Assembly (NCBI GenBank): GCA_026982275.1
Contig: JALSHK010000061.1
Location: forward strand, 1 to 5,545
From: Paracoccaceae bacterium
GTDB taxonomy: Bacteria; Pseudomonadota; Alphaproteobacteria; Rhodobacterales; Rhodobacteraceae
DNA length: 5,545 nt
Direction: 5' to 3'
Below are positions 1 through 5,545 of the stretch, piece after piece (within the stretch, counting starts at the first letter, position 1; the number at the start of each line of letters is the position of its first letter). The translations under genes were made by a program, and so were the position numbers. Under the pieces are notes generated by a model that was not told where the DNA came from, did no database searches, and was given only the letters and a program-made list of their open reading frames with translations.

Positions 1-506
1 TTTTGATAGCAGGCGGCATCGGGGGCTGCAAAGCGGATGGCGGTGATGATCTCGCCTTCATCCAGCGCGGTGGTGAACATGCCATCGAAGAAATCATCCG
101 CCGCGATTTCGCGCGCATTGGTGATGATGGTGGCCCCGAGCGCCAGCGCGGCTGCCGGATAATCGGCTGAGGGGTCATTATTGGCGAGGCTGCCGCCGAT
201 GGTGCCGCGATTGCGCACCGCCGGATCGCCGATATTGCCCGCCAGTGTGGAAATGGCCCCGAGACCTGCGGCAGCCACTTCGGCATGGGTGGTGCCGGCA
301 CCGATGGTCACGGTGCTGCCTTCGCTGGACACGCCTTTCATTTCGGCAATGCCGCCGAGGCTGACCAATTTGGCCGGCGCGGCCAGGCGCTGCTTCATCG
401 TGGGCAGCAGGGTTTGCCCGCCCGCCAGCGCTTGGGCATCTTCTGATGCCAGCGCGGCCACGGCTTCGGCCACGGTGGAGGGTTGCTCGAATTCAAAATT
501 ATACAT
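1..506 (-). CDS. coxM: CoxM-type FAD-binding subunit of a molybdenum hydroxylase (partial, C-terminus beyond left edge)
   Basis: This is the medium, FAD-binding subunit of a CO dehydrogenase/xanthine dehydrogenase family enzyme. It takes electrons from the Fe-S subunit and passes them to an acceptor from the flavin. Translating the minus strand from the ATG at 506 gives 168 residues, open to the window edge; the family is usually about 260-290 residues, so roughly the N-terminal 60% is present. Both FAD-contact motifs are visible: AGGQTLLPTMKQRLA at residues 28-42 and TIGGSLANNDPSAD at 102-115. The first has Gln where characterised CO dehydrogenases usually have His (AGGHS). The ATG is preceded by AAGGAG with 6 bases between, and begins 10 bp after the coxL stop, so it is the last of the three subunit genes seen. 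The family call is secure. The substrate is not, because the large subunit sets it. Confidence 0.93.
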   Translation of the reverse strand, partial: MYNFEFEQPSTVAEAVAALASEDAQALAGGQTLLPTMKQRLAAPAKLVSLGGIAEMKGVSSEGSTVTIGAGTTHAEVAAAGLGAISTLAGNIGDPAVRNRGTIGGSLANNDPSADYPAAALALGATIITNAREIAADDFFDGMFTTALDEGEIITAIRFAAPDAACYQ

Positions 507-518
507 GCTACTCTCCTT
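507..518 (-). promoter_or_regulatory. Ribosome binding site of coxM
   Basis: Read on the minus strand, AAGGAG (518 to 513) lies six bases before the ATG at 506. It overlaps the TAA stop of coxL (519-517). Re-initiation or coupled translation of coxM after coxL is therefore likely. It supports the ATG at 506 as the true start. Confidence 0.75.
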
Positions 519-2886
519 ATTTCGCAGCTTGAATGGCAGACCAAACACGGTTTGGCGTTAGGGGCATATCGATATGGGTGACGCCCATCCCGCTCAGGGC
601 ATCGACCACAGCATTTACCACAGCAGGCGGGGAGCCGATGGCACCGGCCTCTCCGCAGCCTTTTACGCCCAGCGGATTATGGGTGCAGGGGGTTTGGCAG
701 CTTTGGTCGACGGTATAATTTGGCAGATCGCTGGCGCGGGGCATGGCATAATCCATATAGGACCCGCTGAGCAACTGGCCGCTATCATCATAGACCGAAT
801 GCTCCAGCAGGGCTTGGCCAATGCCTTGGCCGATGCCGCCATGCACCTGCCCCTCCACAATCATCGGATTGATGATGTTGCCAAAATCATCGGCAGCGGT
901 GAAGGCACAAATCTCTACCTTGCCGGTATCGGGATCCACCTCTACCTCGCAGGCATAGGCCCCTGCGGGGTAGGTGAAGTTATTCGGGTCATAAAACGCG
1001 GTTTCTTCCAGCCCCGGCTCCAGCGATTCAAGCGGGTAATTATGCGGCACATAGGCCGCAAGCGTTACCGCCCCCCATTCGATGGTTTTGTCGGTGCCCG
1101 CAACGCTGAACACCCCGTCGGAAAGCTCGATATCCCCCTCTCCGGCCTCCAGCAAATGCGCCGCGACCTTCTTGGCCTTGGCGATCACCTTTTCTGTGGC
1201 CTTCACCATCGCCGAGCCGCAAACCGCCAGCGAACGCGAACCATAAGTGCCCATGCCAAACGGGATTTTGGAAGTATCGCCATGCACGATGTCGATATTT
1301 TCTTCGGGAATGCCGATCATATCGGCCACCACCTGGGCAAAGGAGGTTTCATGCCCCTGCCCGTGGCTATGCGCGCCCACCATCACCGAGATATTGCCGG
1401 TCGGATTAACCCGCACCGTGGCGGCATCATATAGCCCGACCCGCGAGCCAAGCTGGCCCACAAGATTGCTCGGGGCAATACCGCAAGCCTCGATATAGCT
1501 GTTGATCCCCAGCCCGCGCAGCTTGCCATTGGCTTCGCTTTCGGCCTTGCGCGCGGCAAAGCCCGCCACATCGGCCAGCTCCAGCACCTTGTTCATGGTG
1601 GCATCATAATCGCCGGTATCATATTCCAGCGCCACGGGAGTGGTATAGGGGAACTGATCCGGCTGGATGAAGTTTTTGCGCCGGATCGAGACCGGATCCA
1701 TGCCCAGATCGCGGGCGCATTTGTCTATCACCCGCTCGATGGAGAAGGTCGCCTCTGGCCGGCCTGCACCGCGATAGGCATCCACAGGAACGGTATTGGT
1801 AAACACCGCTTTTACATTCACATACACATGTGGCACGCGGTAATTGCCCGCCATCAGGGTGCCGTGCAAAAACGTGGGTGTTGCGGTGGAGAAGTTGGAG
1901 AGATACGCGCCCATATTGGCCATGGTATCGGTGCGAAACGCGATGAAAGTGCCATCAGCCTCGGTGGCCAGCTCGATCTTGGTGATATGATCACGACCAT
2001 GGGCGTCAGTCAAAAACGCTTCCGAGCGGGTCGCGGTCCATTTTACCGGGCGGCCCAGCTTTTTCGCCGCCGCCAACACCAGCGCCTCTTCGCCGTAATG
2101 GAAGATCTTGGAGCCAAAGCCGCCGCCCACATCGGGCGCAACCACGGTGAGCTTATGCTCGGGAATGCCCATCACAAATACCGCGATCAGCAGCTTGGTC
2201 AGATGCGGGTTCTGCGAGGTGGTGGTAAGCTTGTAATCGCCCGTGCCCGGATCATATTCGCCAATGGACGCGCGGGTTTCCATCGCGTTGGGGGAGACCC
2301 GGTTATTGACCAGCTCCAGCGTGGTGACATGGGGCGCGGCTTTGATGGCGGCGTCCACCGCCTCGCGGTTATCCTCGATCCAGCCCCAGTCAAAGCAGCA
2401 ATTATCATCGATTTCGTCATGCACGCGGTTATCGGAATTGGCGAGCGCATCGGCCATGCTGATGATAGCGGGCAGCTCCTCGATATCGGCCTCGATGGCC
2501 TCGGCAGCGGCCTGCGCCTCGGCGCGGGTTTCGGCAACGACCGCCGCGTAAGCATCGCCGACATGGCGCACCTTGCCATGGGCCAGCACCGGGCGTTTTG
2601 GCTCTTTCATCGGAGTGCCGTCTCGGTTGTTGATCGCCCAGCCTGCGGGATTGCCGCCCGTTTCGGTGAAATCATCGCCGGTAAAAATCGCCAATACGCC
2701 GGGCATGGCGGCGGCGGCGCTGGTGTCGATGGATTTGATAATCCCGTGCGCCACTTCGGAGCGCACAAACACCGCATAGGTTTGGCCCTGCAGGGTGATA
2801 TCATCGGTGTATTTGCCGCGCCCTGTCAGGTAGCGAACATCTTCGCGCCGCTTCGAGCTGGCGCCAATTCCTTGGTCCTTAGGCAT
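517..2886 (-). CDS. coxL: Form II CoxL-like molybdopterin-binding catalytic subunit (xanthine dehydrogenase family)
   Basis: This is the large catalytic subunit of a molybdenum hydroxylase; it holds the molybdopterin cytosine dinucleotide cofactor and should act in the cytoplasm as part of an (LMS)2 complex. The 789 residues match the family's usual length of about 780-810. The N-terminal a/b hammerhead domain (about 15-130, with RYLTGRGKYTDDI at 19-31) is followed by the Mo-binding domains. Visible motifs are GGGFGSK at 254-260, the active-site loop AYRGAGR at 370-376, the cofactor-contact segment HGQGHET at 508-514, GTYGSRS at 546-552, GQVHGGIGQGIGQ at 679-691, and GCGEAG at 743-748, with Glu746 as the expected catalytic base. 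AYRGAGR marks 'form II' proteins; CO dehydrogenases proven to oxidise CO carry AYxCSFR with a Cys that ligates Cu. That Cys is absent here, so a CO substrate is doubtful and an aldehyde, a heterocycle or another small molecule is possible. It lies between coxS (12 bp upstream) and coxM (10 bp downstream). Confidence 0.95.
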   Translation of the reverse strand: MPKDQGIGASSKRREDVRYLTGRGKYTDDITLQGQTYAVFVRSEVAHGIIKSIDTSAAAAMPGVLAIFTGDDFTETGGNPAGWAINNRDGTPMKEPKRPVLAHGKVRHVGDAYAAVVAETRAEAQAAAEAIEADIEELPAIISMADALANSDNRVHDEIDDNCCFDWGWIEDNREAVDAAIKAAPHVTTLELVNNRVSPNAMETRASIGEYDPGTGDYKLTTTSQNPHLTKLLIAVFVMGIPEHKLTVVAPDVGGGFGSKIFHYGEEALVLAAAKKLGRPVKWTATRSEAFLTDAHGRDHITKIELATEADGTFIAFRTDTMANMGAYLSNFSTATPTFLHGTLMAGNYRVPHVYVNVKAVFTNTVPVDAYRGAGRPEATFSIERVIDKCARDLGMDPVSIRRKNFIQPDQFPYTTPVALEYDTGDYDATMNKVLELADVAGFAARKAESEANGKLRGLGINSYIEACGIAPSNLVGQLGSRVGLYDAATVRVNPTGNISVMVGAHSHGQGHETSFAQVVADMIGIPEENIDIVHGDTSKIPFGMGTYGSRSLAVCGSAMVKATEKVIAKAKKVAAHLLEAGEGDIELSDGVFSVAGTDKTIEWGAVTLAAYVPHNYPLESLEPGLEETAFYDPNNFTYPAGAYACEVEVDPDTGKVEICAFTAADDFGNIINPMIVEGQVHGGIGQGIGQALLEHSVYDDSGQLLSGSYMDYAMPRASDLPNYTVDQSCQTPCTHNPLGVKGCGEAGAIGSPPAVVNAVVDALSGMGVTHIDMPLTPNRVWSAIQAAK

Positions 2887-2900
2887 ATGCTTTCTCCCTT
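2887..2900 (-). promoter_or_regulatory. Ribosome binding site of coxL
   Basis: On the minus strand AAGGGAG (2900 to 2894) lies seven bases before the ATG at 2886 and overlaps the TAA stop of coxS (2901-2899). The same arrangement recurs at the coxL/coxM junction, as expected for subunits made in fixed ratio. Confidence 0.75.
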
Positions 2901-3366
2901 AGCTGAGCGCGCTTGCGGCGGCTTGAATTGATTTGACAATATTGTGATAACCGGTGCAGCGGCAGATATTCCCGTCCAGATGATGCCGGATTTCGGCCTC
3001 GGTCGGGTTTTTGTTGGCCTCCAGCAATGCAGAAGCCGCCATCACCATGCCCGGAGTGCAAAAGCCGCATTGCAACCCGTGATGCTCCTGAAAGGCGGCC
3101 TGAATGACGCCAAGCGAGCCATCCTCATTGGCCATGCCCTCGATGGTAGACACCTCGCCACCATCGGCCTCGACCGCCAGCATAGTGCAGGATTTCACCA
3201 TTTTTCCGTTTACATGCACAGTGCAGGCACCGCATTGGCTGGTATCACAGCCGATATGGGTGCCGGTCAAGTGCAGGCTTTCACGCAAGAAATCGACGAG
3301 CAATGTGCGCCCCTCGACCTCGCCGTTTACGGCTTTTCCGTTCACCGTCATCGATACGTTGGTCAT
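2899..3366 (-). CDS. coxS: CoxS-type [2Fe-2S] subunit of a molybdenum hydroxylase
   Basis: This is the small iron-sulfur subunit, which carries electrons from the Mo site in CoxL to FAD in CoxM. The 155-residue protein has the two-domain architecture of the family. The N-terminal plant-type ferredoxin fold has Cys40, Cys45, Cys48 and Cys60 (GCDTSQCGAC segment). The C-terminal helical [2Fe-2S] domain has Cys100, Cys103, Cys135 and Cys137 (QCGFCTPGM and GNICRCTGY). All eight ligands are intact. The length is typical (about 150-165). The frame stays open upstream to beyond position 3600, but homology to the family starts at this ATG. It has a good Shine-Dalgarno sequence, AGGGAG at 3377-3372, five bases before it, and the upstream extension resembles no CoxS N-terminus. 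It is the first gene of the S-L-M operon, an order characteristic of form II sets; form I CO dehydrogenase operons usually run M-S-L. Confidence 0.96.
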   Translation of the reverse strand: MTNVSMTVNGKAVNGEVEGRTLLVDFLRESLHLTGTHIGCDTSQCGACTVHVNGKMVKSCTMLAVEADGGEVSTIEGMANEDGSLGVIQAAFQEHHGLQCGFCTPGMVMAASALLEANKNPTEAEIRHHLDGNICRCTGYHNIVKSIQAAASALS

Positions 3367-3377
3367 ATCTTCTCCCT
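3367..3377 (-). promoter_or_regulatory. Ribosome binding site that decides the coxS start
   Basis: AGGGAG on the minus strand (3377 to 3372) sits five bases before the ATG at 3366. It selects this start over in-frame upstream start codons, which would add up to about 85 unrelated residues and run into the start of mce. Confidence 0.75.
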
Positions 3378-3569
3378 GAGATTTGCTTTTTGATTGGCGG
3401 TAGTGTGCAACCATTTTGTCGCAGGGCAAAGGATTTTTTTCACAAAGCGCAATATCACCCGGCAAATAATGAAAATGAGCGGACGCCTGCCAGGCCAGCC
3501 ACCGGCAAAACGAAACCATGCCCCGAAGGAAAGGGACGGGCGGCCAAATGGTATAACCTCTGATCCCAA

Positions 3570-3598
3570 TTGCTTTTTGATTACAGGCGGGGTATCCC
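3570..3598 (+). promoter_or_regulatory. Possible sigma-70-type promoter of mce
   Basis: TTGCTT (3570-3575) and TATCCC (3593-3598) are separated by exactly 17 bases. The -35 is a partial match to TTGACA and the -10 is a weak match to TATAAT; alphaproteobacterial promoters are often weak in this way. Transcription would start near 3605, leaving a leader of only about 16 bases that barely includes the Shine-Dalgarno sequence. An alternative -10-like TATAAC at 3552-3557 has no recognisable -35 upstream. This is a pattern-based guess. Confidence 0.25.
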
Positions 3599-3607
3599 CT
3601 TGCAAGC

Positions 3608-3613
3608 AAGGAG
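3608..3613 (+). promoter_or_regulatory. Ribosome binding site that decides the mce start
   Basis: AAGGAG lies seven bases before the ATG at 3621. It supports that ATG over the alternative upstream in-frame start near 3570. That one would prepend about 17 residues, including an Arg-rich stretch, which are not part of the epimerase fold. Confidence 0.75.
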
Positions 3614-3620
3614 ACGCCCA

Positions 3621-4019
3621 ATGATCGGAAGCCTGAACCATGTAGCCATTGCCGTGCCGGATCTGGAGGCGGCTATCGCTACCTATCGTGATACGCTGGG
3701 TGCCGAGGTCGGCGCACCGCAAGACGAACCCGATCACGGGGTTACCGTGGTATTCATCACCCTGCCCAACACCAAAATCGAGCTGCTATACCCTTTGGGA
3801 GAAAACAGCCCGATCAACCGCTTTCTGGAAAAAAACCCCGCTGGCGGCATTCATCACATCTGTTACGAGGTGGAGAATATCGAAACCGCCCGTGACAAAA
3901 TGCTGGCTAACGGCGCGCGGGTGCTGGGCGACATAAAAACCGGAGCGCATGGCAAGCCCGTGCTTTTCCTGCACCCTAAAGACTTTAACGGAACCCTAGT
4001 GGAGCTAGAACAGATATGA
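3621..4019 (+). CDS. mce: Methylmalonyl-CoA epimerase (VOC/glyoxalase superfamily)
   Basis: The enzyme interconverts (2S)- and (2R)-methylmalonyl-CoA, linking propionyl-CoA carboxylase to B12-dependent methylmalonyl-CoA mutase. In Rhodobacter sphaeroides the epimerase also acts on ethylmalonyl-CoA in the ethylmalonyl-CoA pathway of acetate assimilation. The 132 residues match the usual bacterial size and form two paired VOC modules. Module one starts with LNHVAIAVPDLEAA (5-18), with His7 as a metal ligand, and includes TKIELLYPLG (51-60), with Glu54 at the second ligand position. Module two starts with GGIHHICYEVENIE (75-88), with His78/His79 supplying a ligand, and ends with GTLVELEQ (124-131), with a Glu at the last ligand position. 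Ligand roles are assigned by analogy to characterised epimerases. The stop overlaps the start of the next gene by ATGA, so the two are likely translationally coupled. A generic glyoxalase-family function is less likely, given the IHHICYEV and LVELEQ signatures. Confidence 0.93.
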   Translation: MIGSLNHVAIAVPDLEAAIATYRDTLGAEVGAPQDEPDHGVTVVFITLPNTKIELLYPLGENSPINRFLEKNPAGGIHHICYEVENIETARDKMLANGARVLGDIKTGAHGKPVLFLHPKDFNGTLVELEQI

Positions 4020-4282
4020 CCATCACCGCCGCCCTCGTGCTTTTCGCCGTTATCTGGTTTATGTTATTGATGATGGCCTTGCCGATCCGGGAACGATCCC
4101 AACAGGATGAAGGGGTGCGGGTGCCCGGCACGCCGGCTTCGGCACCGGTAAATCCGATGGTTGGCAAAAAGATGTTCTGGGTCACGGTCGTGACGGCCAT
4201 TTTGTGGCTGCCGCTGGTGCTGTTTATCATCTATGGGCCGGTCACAATTGCGGATCTGGATTTTTACGGCCGCAATCGCTAG
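4016..4282 (+). CDS. DUF1467-family small two-helix membrane protein
   Basis: This 88-residue protein is recognised as the DUF1467 family of alphaproteobacteria, whose function is unknown. It has two hydrophobic helices, about residues 4-24 and 53-74. A polar loop rich in charged residues, then Pro and Ala, joins them (RERSQQDEG, then VPGTPASAP). The short tail ends in YGRNR. Arg25 and Arg27 after helix 1 and the Lys pair before helix 2 (51-52) suggest by the positive-inside rule that the loop faces the cytoplasm with both ends outside. The start ATG overlaps the mce stop as ATGA, and no separate ribosome binding site is needed. The family often lies directly after mce, so a link to that enzyme or simple co-expression is possible, but no role can be assigned from sequence. 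Its TAG stop shares the CTAG tetranucleotide with the convergent gene. Confidence 0.85.
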   Translation: MTITAALVLFAVIWFMLLMMALPIRERSQQDEGVRVPGTPASAPVNPMVGKKMFWVTVVTAILWLPLVLFIIYGPVTIADLDFYGRNR

Positions 4283-4980
4283 CGCGGCGGGTTTTTGGCC
4301 ATTAGCCGATGGAATTGATGGGTGAAGGTGGCCACGCCCAAAAGCGGGATCAGCAGGTTCACCACCGGAATCGAGAGCGGGATTGCCATTAAAATACCGG
4401 CAAACCATATCTCCATCCGGTGGGCTTTGCGCAGCTTGTCAGCCCCGCGCAGCCCTAAATGGCGCATAGCCACCAGCTGGAAATACTCGCGCCCCAGCAG
4501 ATAGCCGTTCACGATCCAGAAAATCACCGGTGCCAGCAGGGCCGAGGTGAAATAGATGATCAGCGCCAGAATATTCACCACCACCATAATCATCAAAAAC
4601 CGGACCGCCTCGCCGATCATCGCCCCTATGCCCAAAGGTTTTGCTTTCGGGAAATCCGGATAATGCCTGGTTTCCACAGCATCGGCGATCTCTTCCAGAA
4701 AAAACCCGATAAACACAATCGCCACCGGAAACATCAGGAATACCGCCATCACCAGCGCACCGGTCAGGGCCATGCCGCCAAACCAGTCACCAAGCGGGAT
4801 GGTGCCGAGCCAGGGCAGGGTGACCGAGCCGGGCAGAATCGCCGTTGCCAGCCGGATAAAGCCGAAATACGCGCCGCCAAACAGCAAGGCGCTGATCCCC
4901 AGCCCCTTGATCAGCACCCGGCGGAATTTCGGGTCCGTCAGCTGGCCCAGCGCCTTGGCGAAATCGCGAAACAGGTTCAT
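4279..4980 (-). CDS. EI24-domain (CysZ-like) integral membrane protein
   Basis: This 233-residue polytopic inner-membrane protein belongs to the EI24/CysZ family. CysZ of enterobacteria takes up sulfate, but the wider family is poorly characterised. Hydrophobic segments lie at about 25-49, 66-95, 126-160 (probably two segments or a long re-entrant hairpin) and 191-220. The family signature NGYLLGREYFQLVAMRH is at 158-174, followed by a charged cytoplasmic-looking stretch (LRGADKLRKAHR, 177-188). The ATG at 4980 has a modest ribosome binding site, AAGAGG (4992-4987), six bases upstream, and lies 14 bp after the nitroreductase stop, so both are probably on one transcript. The gene ends inside the last bases of the convergent DUF1467 gene. 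No cysteine-biosynthesis or sulfate-assimilation gene is next to it here, so I do not name it cysZ. Confidence 0.85.
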   Translation of the reverse strand: MNLFRDFAKALGQLTDPKFRRVLIKGLGISALLFGGAYFGFIRLATAILPGSVTLPWLGTIPLGDWFGGMALTGALVMAVFLMFPVAIVFIGFFLEEIADAVETRHYPDFPKAKPLGIGAMIGEAVRFLMIMVVVNILALIIYFTSALLAPVIFWIVNGYLLGREYFQLVAMRHLGLRGADKLRKAHRMEIWFAGILMAIPLSIPVVNLLIPLLGVATFTHQFHRLMAKNPPR

Positions 4981-4994
4981 GTCAGGCCTCTTGG

Positions 4995-5545
4995 CTAAGC
5001 ATCGATCCAGCGGGTGAGGGCTGCAAGATCGGGCCGTGGCCGCTCGGGCGGGCGGCTGGTTTCACTGGCGATATGGATATATCCGGCGACAAATTCCTGC
5101 GCCTCCAGCCCCAGCCCCTGCGCCAGAAATTCACGATCAAATGCCATCGGGCCGCTCAGCCAGTTTGCCCCCCAGCCAGAGGCCAGCGCCGCATTCAGCA
5201 GCGCAAGACACACCGCACCGGCCGATAATATCTGCTCCACCTCCGGCACATCTTCGCGCAGCACCGGCGAGGCAATCACCGCCACCGCCAGCAGCCCGTC
5301 ATTAAATTGCGCACAGGTCTTTTCGCGCTTTTCGTTTGGCAGGCCCAGCGCATCATACCGCGCTTCGGCCAAGGGGCCGAGTCGCTTCAGCGCCGCTTGT
5401 TTCAGCACCACAAAGCGCCACGGCTCCAGCTTTTTATGGTCCGGCGAGCGCGCGGCCATTTCCAGCAGGGTTTCGATCTCGCCCCTTGATGGCACCGGCA
5501 GCGCAAGGGTCTTGGCAGGCCTTGAGCGGCGGGTTTGTAAAAAAC
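4995..5545 (-). CDS. Nitroreductase-family FMN oxidoreductase, YdjA-like (partial, N-terminus beyond right edge)
   Basis: This is an FMN-dependent NAD(P)H oxidoreductase of the nitroreductase superfamily, similar to the small YdjA branch. The minus-strand frame is open from the window edge, giving 182 visible residues; the family is about 185-200, so only a few N-terminal residues are missing. The visible part begins FLQTRRSRPAKTLALP, whose TRRS motif (4-7) binds FMN phosphate in this family. It continues with AARSPDHKKLEPWRF (30-44, usually PDHGKLxPWRF), GWGANWLSG (124-132) and a C-terminal AGYIHIASETSRPPERPRPD (153-172). A GTG at 5495-5493 could be mistaken for the start, but the residues before it are conserved family sequence, so the real start lies upstream of this window. 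The physiological substrate is unknown; quinones, flavins and nitro compounds are typical in vitro substrates. It is followed by the EI24 gene after 14 bp. Confidence 0.9.
   Translation of the reverse strand, partial: FLQTRRSRPAKTLALPVPSRGEIETLLEMAARSPDHKKLEPWRFVVLKQAALKRLGPLAEARYDALGLPNEKREKTCAQFNDGLLAVAVIASPVLREDVPEVEQILSAGAVCLALLNAALASGWGANWLSGPMAFDREFLAQGLGLEAQEFVAGYIHIASETSRPPERPRPDLAALTRWIDA

Larger units (their letters stand above)
3367..3620. other. Divergent intergenic region between coxS and mce
   Basis: This 254-bp region lies between two divergently transcribed genes and should contain both promoters. I see no gene in it. The half near coxS is AT-rich for this genome and contains a run of seven T at 3434-3440. 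An imperfect 18-bp inverted repeat lies at 3406-3423 (arms TGCAAC and GTCGCA, 5 of 6 pairs, six-base spacer). A short GGGG-TAT-CCCC element lies at 3589-3599, just before the mce ribosome binding site. I could not find a convincing -35/-10 pair for the coxS direction. Confidence 0.6.

Noticed and set aside
181..561. Plus-strand open frame opposite coxM
   Set aside because: The minus strand here encodes clear FAD-binding motifs of CoxM, and the plus-strand product is low-complexity and Ala/Pro-rich with no recognisable domain.
574..1434. Second long plus-strand open frame (286 codons) opposite coxL
   Set aside because: It is in the same reverse-complement register as the one above and ends at a TAG that is simply the complement of a rare CTA Leu codon of coxL. 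It has no family match that I recognise.
1828..2931. Long plus-strand open frame (367 codons) opposite coxL
   Set aside because: Its codons are exact reverse complements of coxL codons, so stops would need TTA, CTA or TCA in the sense frame, which are rare in this codon usage. It has no recognisable domain and is an antisense shadow of the conserved coxL.
3552..3557. TATAAC as the -10 box of mce
   Set aside because: No -35-like hexamer is found 16-18 bases upstream; that stretch is G-rich (around 3529-3540).
3367..3621. N-terminal extension of coxS by about 85 residues
   Set aside because: The frame is open, but the upstream residues do not resemble any CoxS, and a strong ribosome binding site precedes the ATG at 3366. 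The extension would also cover the entire intergenic region up to mce.
4459..4998. Plus-strand open frame rich in His, Gln and Arg opposite the EI24 gene
   Set aside because: Its composition is what the complement of a hydrophobic membrane protein gives. The minus strand carries a recognisable family signature and proper start context.
5493..5495. GTG as the start of the nitroreductase gene
   Set aside because: The sixteen residues encoded before it include the conserved TRRS FMN-binding motif of the family, so the gene begins beyond the window edge.

Overview
The window reads as a chromosomal segment of an alphaproteobacterium, most likely from the Rhodobacterales. The reasons are the fairly GC-rich, codon-biased sequence, the tightly packed short operons, the methylmalonyl-CoA epimerase gene coupled to a DUF1467 membrane protein (a pairing typical of alphaproteobacteria), and a coxS-coxL-coxM set of the kind common in marine alphaproteobacteria. 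This assignment rests on gene content and family recognition, not on a database search.

Layout: (1) Positions 1-3366 hold a minus-strand operon coxS-coxL-coxM, a three-subunit molybdenum hydroxylase of the CO dehydrogenase/xanthine dehydrogenase superfamily. coxM runs off the left edge. The large subunit carries the AYRGAGR active-site loop of 'form II' CoxL proteins instead of the AYxCSFR loop of proven CO dehydrogenases, so CO as the substrate is doubtful. (2) Positions 3367-3620 are a 254-bp divergent intergenic region, relatively AT-rich near coxS, which must hold the promoters for both directions. (3) Positions 3621-4282 hold a plus-strand pair, mce (methylmalonyl-CoA epimerase) and a small two-helix DUF1467 membrane protein, joined by an ATGA stop/start overlap. 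(4) Positions 4279-5545 hold a minus-strand pair: a nitroreductase-family flavoprotein whose N-terminus lies beyond the right edge, followed after 14 bp by an EI24/CysZ-like integral membrane protein. The EI24 and DUF1467 genes meet tail to tail and share the tetranucleotide CTAG.

How the genes work together: CoxS (two [2Fe-2S] clusters), CoxL (molybdopterin cofactor) and CoxM (FAD) should form one enzyme that hydroxylates a small substrate and passes electrons from Mo through Fe-S to FAD. Mce belongs to CoA-thioester carbon metabolism (propionyl-CoA or ethylmalonyl-CoA pathway). Nothing in the sequence links it to the hydroxylase beyond their adjacency. I found no RNA gene, insertion sequence, CRISPR array or phage signature, and no system that looks wholly new. 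The open questions are the substrate of the form II hydroxylase and the roles of the DUF1467 and EI24 proteins.
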